Assembly (NCBI GenBank): GCA_963920525.1
Contig: OY986438.1
Location: 50,321,288-50,385,287 of the forward strand
Direction: 5' to 3'
Origin: Dichetophora obliterata
Lineage: Eukaryota > Arthropoda > Insecta > Diptera > Sciomyzidae
DNA: 64,000 nt
Shown here piece by piece: positions 10,516 through 22,753 of this stretch. The first letter of the stretch is position 1; each line of letters begins with the position of its first letter. The position numbers were made by a program, and so were the translations under genes. The notes under the pieces are model-generated. The model was given only the letters and a program-made list of their open reading frames with translations. It was not told the origin of the DNA and searched no databases.

Positions 10516-13142
10516 ATGTCTCAGAATTTCTCTGAGGATATTATCGCACTGACTGAAACTTGGTTAAACGGAAGCATTACTGACTTAGAATTGTTTGATA
10601 ACAGTTTTGAAGTTTATAGAAGAGATAGACATGCTGACAATACTTCTGCTGTCGGTGGAGGTGTCTTATTAGCTGTAAGGAACTCCTTCGTTAGTTCCAT
10701 TATTGTTATTCCCTGCTCTGCTAACATCGAACTTATATGCGTCAAGGTTGTACATTCCAATTCTAATGTATATCTTATTAATGCATACGTTCCTCCTAAG
10801 AGCAGTGTAGAAGTTTATGCAAGCCTTGCGGATTGCATAGAATACGTTATAAGCATAATTGACGTTAATGACGACATTTTATTGTTAGGTGATTTTAATC
10901 TGCCTGACTTGAAATGGGAATCTTCTGACGATGATACATATTTTTGTGCATCTAATTCGAAGACTCGCCAAGAGCATATATTTGTTGATAATATATGTTC
11001 TGACTTACAACAAGTGAGTTGTATTTATAATAATCGTGAAAGACTTCTTGACCTGGTCTTAACTACAGATAGTAACAATGTGATTGTTGAGAGGGCCCCT
11101 CATGTTTTGACTGCTGTTGATGAATACCATCCACCATTGAGCATATGGTACAAATCAGACAGGGATAATATAGTAAAGTCTAACTCAATAGATAAAGTTT
11201 ATGAATTCAATTTTAAAAAAGCTGACTTTTTGAAGTTGAATCATTTACTTCAAAGTAAACTTCATGTTATTTTAGAATATGTTAATAATAACACTCTTGA
11301 TAATTCAATTAATTTTTTTTATATGGAAATCTTTGCTATGTTTTCTCTGTCCGTGCCATATAGCCTCAAATTTACGAAAAATTGTGCTTACCCCTGGTAC
11401 ACAAAGGAGTTAAAGATTCTTCGCAACAGCAGGAATAGGGCATGGAAAAAATATGTCTGTAGCTTAGACTTGAATGACCTAGAAATCTACAAGCGTTTGT
11501 TTCTGGATTTTGAAAATTGCTCAGCTACCTTATATCAAAATTATTTAGATAGTACTAAGCTGAGAATATTGTCTGATCCGAAGAAATTCTGGGGTTTCAT
11601 AAACACCAAAAAAAAATCTGATGGATTCCCTTCATCATTTAAGACCTCTGACGGATTTACTGACGATCCTGTCGTAATTTGTGGTCTATTTGCCAATCTC
11701 TTTATAGAGTCATTTTGTTCAGATTCTTTTAATCCTGATGAAGAGTACTTTGAATATATGAACTCTACACCCAGGGTTTCGTTGGATTCTATATCCTTTA
11801 CTTCAGAGGATATTTTAAAGTATATTGGGTTGATCGATGAGGATTTTAATGCTGGACCTGACGGAATTCCTGCCGCAGTGTTAACACGATGTGGTTCCGT
11901 TCTAAGTCAACCACTGTCCATGTTATTCAATAAATCAATTAGCGAAAGTATTTTTCCACTTTTTTGGAAAAAATCTTTTATAGGTCCTATCTATAAAAAA
12001 GGTTGTAAGAACGATATAAACAACTACAGGCCTATCGCGAAACTCTCGTCAATTCCAAAACTTTTTGAGCGCCTCGTGTATGATCGTGTGAAAATTCACT
12101 GTGGGAAGGTCATGACAACTCGTCAGCATGGATTTGTTACTGGCAGATCCACTGTGTCTAATCTCCTCGATTTTACAACGTTTTGCTTAAATTCATTTTA
12201 TTCAGGTAACCAGGTCGACTGTATTTACACTGATTTTAGTAAAGCATTTGATAAACTGCCACATAACTTAATTCTATTTAAACTAAAGTTAATGGGTTTT
12301 CCACAATTTTTTGTAAGCTGGATTCAATCGTATCTGACGGAGCGATCTTATCAAATACGATTTCGAGGCGTATTGTCAGCTGAATTTATTGCTGAATCAG
12401 GTGTTCCTCAAGGTAGCCACCTTGGTCCACTTCTGTTTATTTTAGCCATTAATGATGTAACCCACATCATCAAACACTCTCATCTACTTATCTATGCAGA
12501 TGACATGAAAATATACAGAACAATAGATGCTAAAGACAATTCAGATCTGCTCCAGTCTGATTTGAAATCCTTTGAAATTTGGTGTTCTAAAAACAATATG
12601 TTTCTAAATCCAGATAAATGCCAAACTATGACCTTTTCGCGAAAAAGGAATAATTTAATTTTTGATTATACGATAAAAGATACGGCTTTAAATCGTGTAG
12701 ATTCTGTCAAAGATCTTGGTATATGCATGGATTCTAAGCTATCGTTTAACGTTCATATTGATTACAAAAACGTTTTGTTCGGTTTGCTCTAAGGGGCTTA
12801 AGTGCAACTGATACTTTAAACCTTTCTCCTTATGAGGATCGTTTAAAACTTTTAAAAATGCAATCTTTGAATGAGAGAAGGAAGTCTGCAGATATCGTCT
12901 ATTTACACCAACTCATAACTGGTGTATTCGATTCACCAGAACTTCTAACTCTTATAAATTTTAACACTAACCGTAGAAGCAGTAGAAATGCTAACAATTT
13001 AATTTACTTACCTTTTAGTAGAACAAATTATATGGCTACTGCTCCTTTACATCGCATGAGTACCTTTGTTAACAACTGTAGCTTTTTTGATGTTAACTTA
13101 TCGAAAGGTCAACTCAAAAGTAGATTGAAAACTAATATATGA
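10516..13142 (+). pseudogene. LINE ORF2: endonuclease and reverse transcriptase, internally deleted
   Basis: ORF2 of a Jockey/CR1-type non-LTR retrotransposon. The N-terminal third is an AP-like endonuclease (ALTETWLNG near residue 12, GGGVLLAV, LLGDFNLPDLKW near 120). The reverse transcriptase follows, with INNYRPIAKLSS, QHGFVTGRSTVSNL, YTDFSKAFDKL, SGVPQGSHLGPLL and the catalytic YADD at 12493-12504. The frame then stops at 12792. A shifted frame resumes as RFVRFALRGLSATDTLN and runs to 13142, so roughly 60 residues expected between HIDY and RFVRF are missing, with a frameshift at the junction (about 12765-12770). Everything up to that point is open, so the lesion may be young. Coding continuity upstream of the ATG extends to 10447, overlapping ORF1. 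Confidence 0.9.
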
Positions 13143-13689
13143 TTAGATCTATGTAAACGCATGGTTAGTTGTTATGTCTTGTGTTGTCCCTGAGCCCAAC
13201 CCATATTATGGTGGGTAAATTTTTCTCACTTTGGATTGTTTTGGACCGCTCTTATCGATATCATTGGGGCTATTCACGGTTTGAGCGTACTTTTAACAAA
13301 TCGTATTTATAGCATTTGTTATTGTTCGAATTGTGAGCACCTCGCCATGTGACTGTCGTATAAAAAGACTGTGTAACTCTATGATGTATGTGATTATGCG
13401 GCTGTAGACAGAGCATAAAAATACGAGGTACAAAAAACACCTCCAAGGGCTGCTTTTATTTACGAGTGCCTGTGTATTTGCATTTGTATGCAAAACAACA
13501 GCAAAGCAAAATGCGCTTTCGTAAATTGGCGTACAAATAGCGGATCGAACAAATGGCAGACCAGCGTATTCGAACTGTGAATGGCCTTATTGAGATGTTT
13601 TGATGTTATTTGGGCTGGTTCTTAAGATGATCCAATGCGGAGAAAGTGCGAAAAAGCTGTAGTAGCTGAACTCTATTGTTATTGCATGA
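13143..13689. other. LINE 3' flank and spacer, no gene
   Basis: The sequence after ORF2 probably includes the LINE 3' untranslated region. No poly(A) or simple-repeat tail was identified, so the 3' end of the element cannot be placed. Confidence 0.4.
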
Positions 13690-14060
13690 ATTGCTTACCC
13701 TGTCTCTTACCTTGCAGTAAGACTCTTTTTGCCGATTTGTGTGCGACTCTTCAAGCGAATCGCTAAGGACTTCTTTTAGCGATTTGTTTGAGACTCTTCC
13801 CAGCGAATTGCTTAACACCCCCCATGGCGATTCGATCGCAAATCTATCCGGCGAATCGCTTAAGACTCCTCCCGACTCCTCTCGTTAGCGACTCTTCCCA
13901 GCGAATCGCTTACGCACCCTTTAGGCGATTCGTTGGCGAATCTTACCGGCGAATCACTTTTATGGCCTCAGTTGCTTACAGTTGGCGATACCCGGATGAC
14001 TCCCAAATGAGCTCGCCGGCGATTGTCTCATCTTCCAAGCGATTCGCTGGGGGCTCTGAG
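13690..14060. repeat. degenerate GCGAATCGCTT repeat cluster
   Basis: Variants of GCGAATCGCTTAAGACTCTTCC recur about every 30-45 bp (near 13754, 13801, 13851, 13900, 13948 and 14039). The GC content is higher than the surroundings. Copies are too divergent for a strict tandem array. Related motifs occur at 9410-9800. Confidence 0.6.
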
Positions 14061-15191
14061 GCGATTAAAAATGTTTGCAGGATATACTATGTATCTTTTG
14101 TTGTATTAAACCGTATTCCTACACAGCATAGGATTTGAATCATTTTCGAGTTTGCTAAATCTTTCCTTTTGAAGGATTGCATATACTTTCGGTACCTCTA
14201 CCCTGAATGCGTTTACATCGTTATTTTCATATCAAACAATCACCTAACTATAGCTAAAATAAATAAAAAAAACATATCTGTTAAGATACTTTTCCCAACT
14301 TTACTTAAAGAAAAAAATGCCTTAAACTTATATTTATATCAGTCATTCCATATCAAATCAGACGCTTTTGTTCAAAAACTAATTTTGACAATTCCGATTT
14401 TTTTCAAATTTTTCACGTAGATAGAACTTTAAAAACAAAAAAATATTTGCATACTTTTTTATAATTTTTTTATTTTTTTTTTTGCAGTTGTACACAGTGA
14501 AAAATTGAAAAAAGTAGTAAAAATTATTTTTTTTCTTAAGAGCTGTATTCACTTCTACGTAATTTCGAAAAAATAAAATTTCTTTTTAAATACTTTTCAG
14601 TTTTTTATAAAGAAATATATGTTTTACTGGAGAGCTGGAAACGGGCTTTATATGGACTCATCCAGGTGCTCCTCAAGGGTAAATTCTTGAGCTTTTACTC
14701 ACTCTTTGCTTTATTTATAAATGGTATTTTTAGCGTCTGTATTAATATGCCTTAGATGACCTTTTATGCAAAAGTATTTCGGATCCTCCCTGCAAGGTCT
14801 CATTCTTAAACTGGCATTCAATAGACATAGGTAGGCTGAAGAAATTCCATAAACTGAATGCGCTACTCGTAAAAATGTAATTTTGTAGGGCATTTTTTCA
14901 ATCGTTTAAAATTGGATTTTTTAAAACCATTTAAGCTACTGTAAATCTAACTCCAGTATTTTATGTTTATGTTAAATTGGCCGCTTAGTTCATTTTCGAA
15001 ATAAAATGTTTGATAAATGTGAAATTGAAGTCAACAGCACTTCCCAAACCATAAATATAATACATTTTTTTAACATTTTTCATGTTTCACTCCCACTTAC
15101 AAAAGAAAGCACCTTTTTTGAAATTAAAAAAATCCAAGTTTATTAAAAAAAAAATTTAAATCGGAACATATTTGCAAGAAATAATTTTTGT
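14061..15191. other. AT-rich spacer with a short LINE scrap
   Basis: Mostly AT-rich and non-coding. Between about 14655 and 14770 the plus strand can be read with frameshifts as a GAPQG-like motif, then LFINGIFS and MTFYA, reminiscent of the reverse transcriptase GVPQGS...YADD region. That reading is weak. Nothing else was recognised. Confidence 0.35.
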
Positions 15192-15512
15192 TTTGTGAGG
15201 TCGGATATTTGACGGTTTCTGCAAATTTGCAATGAAATTTTTTATCGTTGCTCTGTAAGGAAACAGTATTTGATGTGCATCTACGGCTTATAGAACCATC
15301 TATTTTTCGGTTTCTATGGTGGTAACTTTCTCATTGAATCTTGTGATCAAATTTATTGCCCTTTCAACGGCATAGTTTGCGACTTTGATATTTCGCACAA
15401 TTTTTCGTAGACGCACTTTAAATACTGTCTCCTTACAGAGCAACGAAAAAGGACTTCATTACAAATTGGCAGAAACCAAAATAAAAAAATATCAAATATC
15501 CGACCTCACAAA
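15192..15512. mobile_element. foldback MITE, TTTGTGAGGTCGGATATTTG ends
   Basis: The left arm (15192-about 15305, starting TTTGTGAGGTCGGATATTTG) and the right arm (about 15395-15512) are imperfect inverted repeats over about 115 bp. Shared blocks include CGTTGCTCTGTAAGGA, ACAGTATTT and CGTCTACG-like ends. No coding capacity. Target duplication not resolved. Confidence 0.7.
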
Positions 15513-18500
15513 TATTGACATGCTTTTAATTATGAGCTATTTAGATCAACTAAGTTTGGAGATTTTTATTAATATTAAATATTATTATTTTTAGTATCAT
15601 ATATTAATCAATTATAATATTAATTATAGGTAAAAATTATCAGATAATTTCACCAATTGTGTTAGGCATCAAAACACATTCTCTGTGTTGGTTTGTGGCT
15701 TTATCATCAGGCTGCACAGTAACAAGACCTTGCTCAACGTTTGGGCAAACTGTATATCATTTTGCTGCAATCAAAAAGGACTAGCGATCACTGTTTATAC
15801 TTCACTGTCGGTATCGCTCCTCAGTAGCACATCGAACATTTCTTGCACACAAAGTTCTTCACGACAACGGATTACGAAAAACCCGCTAGGGTATAAAAAT
15901 AAATATTTACGTTTTTATTTGCAAGAAAATTTCATCTTCCCCAGAAATTTTCACTTATTTACAAATTCAAACAATAAAACAAAATAGAAATATATATGTC
16001 CTGTTGAAATCTACCGATTAAATGTTCGTTTGCATTCAAGATTTAATTGTCGCCAACCACCATTGTTCGACTAGTCGAAGATTCATTTTTGCGCATCTGC
16101 TAGAGTACCTGGCGGTACTAAGTAAAGGTGTAAAAGTCATTCGCTACATATTTTCGACATTTGTTTATCATAATAAAGTGAATTTGTAAAAAAATTATTT
16201 ATAATTATGTTTGATTTACCTAGACAAAATAGGTCTCCAAAAATTGTATTTTTCAACCCCCCCTCCCAGGTGCTAACGAAAGGGGTGGGGGATGACCGCT
16301 TTTGTTTTTTATGAAAGCCAATTAAATTTACTATAGTATTGTGTCACTACATGCAGTGTAACCTATACATCGTCATAAAAAAAAATTTGGGTGAAAAAAG
16401 GAAAACTTACTGTTCGAGTAGTCTAACAGCGGCGTAAAATGGGTTAACTTGCCAGTTGATTACATATATTTATTAACTATACTTGAAAAGATCAAGATGT
16501 ACTTATGTTAATTTTTATATTAAATAAATAAATTAATAAAATAATTTAGTAACAAAACCGACATCCCGATAATTGTATACAAATGGCACATATGTCAGTA
16601 ACAAAATATGTGTATAAAATAGGTCCTAAAAATGAGCCTTCCCAGTAGTTTGCGGCATCATTGACAAACTTTTCGTGATGATTTCTTGAAGGAAGTTTTT
16701 GCATGATCTGACTTAAAAAAAATTCATACAAAATATAATGCAAAGCAGCGGTTGTCAGCGCTTAACTTTTTCCACTCTATTACAACAACTTCATGATTGT
16801 TGTAATTCGCCGAATCGTTCAGAGGCTAAACTGCAACAATACAGCGTTTTCACTTCTTCAATGTTTCGGTGCTACATTGCTTCACGAATTTTATTACACG
16901 TTTCGATTTTAATTCCTTGACAAATTTTCTTTATATTCCTGTCTGCTTTTCGTTAACGAAACTTCCTCAATATTTCGATATTGGGTTCGTGCATGATAAG
17001 TCCCGACGTTTCTGCATTGCGTATTGCACGTTTCGTCAAGGATCAAGAAAAATCGTACATGATTCATTTGAGATTTCTTCAAGACTTTAACTACTGGGTT
17101 GTTATTTAAACTTATACTTGCAAACTTATGCTGATAAAAGAGTAAAATAAAAAAAAAGCTGACTTCTTAAAAAGAACGTATATTTAATATGTGTAAACAG
17201 TTTCATTCAGTTTAATTGTTAAAAAAAATAAAACTCTTTAACAACTTTATCTTTTTTTTTTATAAAAAAGAGAGTATATGACAAAGGCGTGCTCAAAACA
17301 AAACATTGAAAAATGCCTGTCATAACCAGGGACGCATCATATGAAGTAAATATTTGCTGTTAAACACTTGAAAATCAACAAAGCATGCCATCCTGCCGCA
17401 ATACTATAGTAAACGCATATTGGTATTTCCATTGAAATGAAACAAATTGCATATAAAAACAATTCAGTTCTTGTAACTAAAACCTGCTGCGAGCGCAAAA
17501 AATCGATTAAAACATGTAATGAAAAGTTAACCAGTGAAGCTTACTTGAAAACACTAAAAAGGACGAGTTTATGTGATGCAGTGGCATCAAATTAATTGAT
17601 TTTGAGTCGATGTTGCTGTTATTGATGGCAAAATATCATTACACTGCATAAAATTTTCTCTTAAAATGGCAGTTTTAACATATTTTAAACGTAATAAAAA
17701 AAGGATAACATAACAAAACGACTTCTGCTGAAATTTTCACAACAATCCTGTAAATAAGGCCAGTAATACAGTTCAATGTTTTTGTTGCAGTATAAGAAGA
17801 AGTTAACGAAACACATTTAACGAGTTTAATTTAAAATGTATCAACAAAATATCCTGACTTCAGTTTGTAGACGTGAAACACACACTTTTACACATACTTT
17901 CACACAAACAAACACGCATATCATTATATCCTGAAGGACTCTTAACACCGCTCCACAAATAAAGTGAAATTAAATCGTAATTGCAACTCGCTTCAATAAC
18001 AATTTCCAATCCAATTAAGAACACGCAAAGCTCAACACTTGTTCAATCAGCAGCAGATACGTAAACAATTAATCGAAATCGATTTGTTTTCAGGTAGAAA
18101 TATTTTCGATAAATCATTGAAAAGATCGAACAAACAAAACGTCTACTCGTTTTTGTGTATTGGTTGGTTTTTTTATGCATAAAACAACTACTATGTACTT
18201 GAATGATCCGTATATTTATTGACACCGAAAGAATACCTATGTATTTAGGGAGAATGTATCTAAAATACCTACTCAATGACAGCTTTGTAACATTTACACC
18301 ATTCTTCAGAGGGAATTTGTTTGTTTAAATTCAAATTATGTTATTAACTAGAATGATTGTTATTAAAAACTCAGTAAGTTGAATTCGAAATTATGTGGTG
18401 TATCATTTAAAATTTAAATTCCTATTGATTTACACTAATCAAAGCATCCTACACTAACCCATTAGGTACACTTACCACCACACTCGCAACACAACTCATG

Positions 18501-18846
18501 CGTATGCTCGGGAAGTTATTAATTACAATTTATTTGTAATTCTGACATATATGTGTATTGCAATCTGAGCTGCACATTTTGATAGTCGATTTTTCTGCAA
18601 CACTAAGGTTCGTTGTCATAACTAATGAAACCAAATCAGCTGTTCAAGTTAAAATTATTAACCCTTGGATAAACACATGGTTCTGGCCAGGCATATTTCA
18701 TTTTTGAGCGTTAATTAAACATACTTCTTGTTTAGGTAGATACCTGTATTTCCCGGTAGCCACCTAAAATATTGTTGGCTTTCTATTTTTTACAAAAAAA
18801 TCTAAAATATCGTTCCCACACGAAGAAAACTGCAAAAAAGTCCCCC
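15513..18846. other. long spacer, no confident gene
   Basis: AT-rich, non-coding as far as can be seen. On the minus strand near 16546-16743 a fragment reads GSFLGPILYTYFVTDI, resembling the GSVLGPLLY motif of LINE reverse transcriptases, but no flanking domain supports it. C- and G-homopolymers occur near 16258-16290. A short sequence at about 18683 (TCTGGCCAGGCATATTTC) repeats the right arm of the piggyBac-like element in direct orientation. Confidence 0.4.
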
Positions 18847-20161
18847 TCGAACAAACACATATACTGGCCAGACCCCTATACAATTTGTATGAAATAAATT
18901 ATTTTTATACAAATGTTGGGTTATTTTTCTGCAAATACACTGCAGATTGTTGTTTCCAGGTATTTTTTTACATTTTGGGTTGTTTCTATGTGAATTCAAT
19001 GCAGATGTTTGCTTCCAGGTAGTTTTTGTGTTCATTTTTCTCTTATTTCTTTCTTTCGTTTGTGATTTTGGTTTTGAGTTCAGTTAGTTTATTATTGAAT
19101 ACGACTGTCGTACGCGCGCATTTCGTCAAAAAACCGACAAAGCTGCTATCATTCGCGACATATGGAACTTATTGAATAACAATCTTGCCAGTAATTTTGA
19201 ACCATACGAAAGTCTAACAATCGATGAGCAGCTATTTCCATACCGTGGGCGCACAAAACTATCGCAATACATCCCATCAAAGCCCGCAAAGTATGGCATA
19301 AATATATGGTGGGCATGCGATGCGAAAACCAAATATCCGTTGCAAAGAAAACTGTACACTGGTAAAGAGGGGGAACAACGAGAGACAAACCAAGGCGAAA
19401 ATGTGCTCATGAGTTTGGCTAGTCGATACGCCAACAGTGGCAGAACTACTATTGCTGATAACTTCTTTACAACATTAGACGCAGCTTAACGTCTTTCGTC
19501 GATTGGCCTAGCCAATTTATACGTTGGCACCATTAAATCCAACAAAAGGTGTCTTCCCAAAAAAGTGAAAAAACAGCAAACGCAACATGATAGACGTCAT
19601 GCGATTAGCCGCTTACATCATATGCAATGAAAATACAGAAGAAACCAGAAAAGAGAAGCAACGAATGTTCTTGAACACGCTGAGTAAACAATTGGTGCTT
19701 GCTAATACTGAAAATCGCATGAACAACAACCATATTTTTTTGGACAACATTCAGCCCATTTGGCCATTGAATCTTTCTTTGGAAGACCGTTGAATATTCC
19801 CAACAACATGCTGCCTAACCAACAAAGCGGCCCTAGTACACTGAATTCCAGGAAAGATTACAGAATTTGTGCCACGCAAGACGAAAAGCTGCGTAGGAAT
19901 ACACGTTTTTACTGCATCAAATGCACTAATCCTGTGTGCCAACAACATTCTAAAGTTGATTATACTTGTTTGTCATGCATTCCACAAAATGAATAAAAAA
20001 TTTTTACATTTAGGTAGCTACATATATCAACAAATCAAAAAAAGTCTAAAGACAAAAATAATAAACGAACATACTTAGAAATTCAAAGTTACGGTACCCT
20101 TTTTGCAATACAAATGCATAAAAACGTATAGGGGTCTGGCCAGGCATATTTCTTTGTTCGA
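18847..20161 (+). mobile_element. piggyBac-like element with inverted arms
   Basis: The sequence at 18847-18881, containing TACTGGCCAGACCCCTATAC, is matched in inverted orientation at 20126-20161 (GTATAGGGGTCTGGCCAG). The two arms bracket the decayed transposase at 19093-19996. The inner part, CCCCTATAC, resembles the CCC-starting termini of piggyBac elements. No flanking TTAA is seen on either side of the arms, so the exact ends are uncertain. Confidence 0.65.
19093..19996 (+). pseudogene. piggyBac transposase remnant
   Basis: The N-terminal portion of the DDE domain reads KAAIIRDIWNLLN, SLTIDEQLFPYRGRTKL, YIPSKPAKYGI, QRETNQGENVL and TIADNFFTTLD, all hallmark piggyBac motifs and including two presumed catalytic aspartates (IDE and ADN). 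A TAA stop at 19487-19489 is followed in frame by LYVGTIKSNKRCLPK. About 100 residues are then missing near 19585, which removes the third aspartate. The end (19760-19996, after a frameshift) contains the cysteine-rich C-terminal finger ICATQ, FYCIKCTNPVCQQH and YTCLSC. The protein cannot be active. Confidence 0.9.
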
Positions 20162-20345
20162 AGGTTTCAGAATTTATAAATGAAATAATTACATTTTTTG
20201 TGCATTTTTTGTTTTATAATTTTTTTATAAATAGATATATAAGCAAGTTTTTGGTGGCAAGTTTATATTACATTACTGAAAATTAAAAAGTCTGTATTAG
20301 TTTACTTTACAGTCAAGAAAAGAAAATTGAGCGACAATCAAGGGT

Positions 20346-20552
20346 GTTATGGAAACCGATAATTGTCAGAATCGGTTGTAAAAATAACACAGATTTCATT
20401 TTGGTGTCATAGAAACCGATTATCTATTTAGAAACTGGTTTCATTTTCGAAATAGGTTTTGTGTTTCTTAATCGATTATCGGTTTCTATGACACCAAATT
20501 GAAATCTGTGTCAATTTCAAAACCGATTCTGACAATTGTCGATTTCAATAAC
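20346..20552. mobile_element. 207-bp foldback MITE
   Basis: Almost the whole element is an imperfect palindrome: GTTATGGAAACCGATAATTG on the left is mirrored by CAATTGTCGATTTCAATAAC on the right, and internal blocks such as GGTGTCATAGAAACCGAT pair with ATCGGTTTCTATGACACC. No coding capacity. Confidence 0.75.
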
Positions 20553-20659
20553 TCTCCTGAATGAGAGCGGAATAGAAGGAGAAGATAAGTTGCTTGCATA
20601 CGCTTCCGAGCTTTTAATTGCAAAATAATCTATCCTCCATCCGCTTCTGCTAGCACATG

Positions 20660-21050
20660 CAATAGAGACTGTTTCTGCGAAAACGATTTGGGCAAGAGGG
20701 TTGTCCGATGTGCACTTTTGAGTACATCTCAGAAATTGCACTTGGTCAAATGCCGTTGGGTTCATCCTAAGATCTATGATTTTAAGGAAGACGCGATTGT
20801 ACCTAAGCATAAATTTTATCACAATTGGCTACAAACTTATGTGCCGTGGTTAATATACTCAAGAAATTAGAAGGTGCACTTTGTTTGTACTGTGTCCTCT
20901 TTCCACTTAAAAACGTTCAAGCAATTTTAGAATCACTCTTTATAAAGCCTTTCACAAAACATACAAATGTGCATGAGCATTGTCACAAGAGACAAGCCAC
21001 GCTTTAAGTCAGTGGCGCATTGGATCAGCAGAACCTACGTTTAATTCAAT
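20660..21050 (+). pseudogene. hAT-type transposase zinc-finger fragment
   Basis: Two overlapping frames read together as LSTSQKLHLVKCRWVHPKIY, KHKFYHNWLQTYVPWLIYS, then after a frameshift near 20870 KKLEGALCLYCVLF, and finally HEHCHKRQATL. This matches the TTF-type/zf-MYM-like N-terminal zinc finger found in many hAT transposases (WL..YPWLxYS...GAFCxxCxLF pattern). The catalytic and dimerisation domains are absent. Only the broken N-terminal domain remains. Confidence 0.75.
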
Positions 21051-21349
21051 ATAGTTTCGAATGTAATTTTATATTTTTCTCAATAAGGCCAATATATAAA
21101 AAAATGTATTTTATTTATGAGCAACATGAAGCAATAACTGTCCGCGCCCCCTCCCCCCCCCCCAATGACATCCTGGCTGCGCCTATAAGCCTTAATATGC
21201 ACTTTGAGTATGAACTTTGTAATTTTAAATGAAAACCACGTGTACCTCCCATACAAATTTACTTTATGACACCATTAAAATCTCCTGAAATTCCACAAAA
21301 TTGAGTACAATGACTTTAAATTTTACAAACAAGTTTCAATCTTATGTCG

Positions 21350-21555
21350 TTATCGTTTCTCGAAAAAATGTTGCATTTTTTCTGCCCTCTTTTTGCCATC
21401 TTTGAGAATTCAGAATTTTTTCTACTTTTGAGGTCAACATTTTCGAGAAAAAAACACGATTAAATTTTAGAGGTCACAAAATCTTTTCTCAAGAGGGCAG
21501 TATTTTCAAAAAGAGCAGAAAAAATTTAGCATTTTTTTGAGAAACGAAAACGCCA
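21350..21555. repeat. foldback repeat with TTTCTCGAAAAAATG arms
   Basis: CGTTTCTCGAAAAAATGTTG near 21353 is mirrored by TTTTTTTGAGAAACGAAAACG ending near 21552, and TTTTTCTGCCCTCTTTTTG pairs with its inverse near 21500-21530. About 200 bp in all. No coding capacity. Confidence 0.6.
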
Positions 21556-21689
21556 TTATTAGGCACTCGATGGTACAACTTGTTAGGTCATGCGATACGC
21601 TGTGTGACACATTGGTTGCGACACAACTGGCAAAAGCCACCATGGCAGAATTTTAAAAGCAATTAACTCGGGTTCGCAAACGATGTAAA

Positions 21690-22110
21690 CTGGCAAATTT
21701 AAAAGTGTGTCAGCTGTAAAGTTTGAAAAGAGAAAAAAAAGTCACTGTCAAATTTGAAAAATTGGCGGCTATTACACTTGAAAACTTGTCAGCTGTCAAA
21801 TTTGAAAGTAAATGGCAGCTGTCACATTTGAAAACCTGTCAGCTGTCAAACTTGAAAAATTGTCAGCTGTCAAATTGGAAAATCTATCAACGATAAAAAT
21901 TTAAAAATATGTCAAATTGGAAAATTTGTTACCTGTCAGACCTTGAAACATTACCGCTGTCAGAGTTGAAAATCTATCAGCTGTTAAACATGAACACCTG
22001 CCAGAAGTCAAATCTGACGAGGTGTCAGTTGTCCGAAAAAAATTTGTCAGCTGTCAAATCCGAAAATATGTCAGCTGTTAAAATTGAACGGTGTCATCTG
22101 CCAAATTGAT
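21690..22110. repeat. degenerate minisatellite of TGTCAGCTGTCAAATTTGAAAA
   Basis: About 15 diverged copies of a 22-29 bp unit (TGTCAGCTGTCAAATTTGAAAA) run through this stretch. The palindromic hexamer CAGCTG is the best preserved part. No function is evident. Confidence 0.75.
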
Positions 22111-22182
22111 TTCTATAAATATGTGCCGTTACAGTACTACTAATTAAAGCTAAATTTTAGAGCGCCCACAATATTTATGAAA

Positions 22183-22327
22183 AATACAAATGTGTTTTTT
22201 TTCGATCCACCAGCATTTTCTAATAGAATGAAGTTGAAAAATAAGATCTGCATCACAAGATTGGTATCGTTAGTGGCAAATAGCCATCCGGTTTTCATTT
22301 GAAACCTCAAAAACAGCCCTAAAATTG
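22183..22327 (+). repeat. left arm of a 2.3-kb inverted repeat
   Basis: This 145-bp sequence, including GGTATCGTTAGTGGCAAATA and CCACCAGCATTTTCTAATAG, is matched in inverted orientation at 24378-24524 with few changes. The arms enclose the hAT-like element 22754-24264, which appears to be a later insertion. Confidence 0.75.
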
Positions 22328-22753
22328 TTTGAAAATAGCTCAAACAACGTTTGCCCTGTAACTTTTTAAAAAAATGGTAAAAGTTTCTAACATTTTTTTC
22401 TTTTCAGAGACAACTAAACAGGTAAGACTTTCCGTGTAATTTGTTTTTGATAGGTGTGATATTTAATGGTGTTTTTTAAGACGAAACTAAATCTTTTACT
22501 CATTTTTAATGTTCTATTTTTGTTCAAAAAATTCCCAAAAATCATAGAAAAATTTGCGAGCTATCAACATAACATTATCATTAAAGGCATTTAATAAGGT
22601 CTAAGAAGTTAACTACGTTTCACTATTTTCTTTATACTCATGAACTTACGTCTTAAATGCAAACAAATGGATTTTATTTTTGTTTCATTCAATTTAAATC
22701 TTTTAAATTTTAACAAAGTGCTTCTCTTACTCACCTTAACCATTGGTAATGAT

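Noticed and set aside
19126..19434. Minus-strand ORFs of 79-102 residues
   Set aside because: Antisense shadows of the piggyBac transposase.
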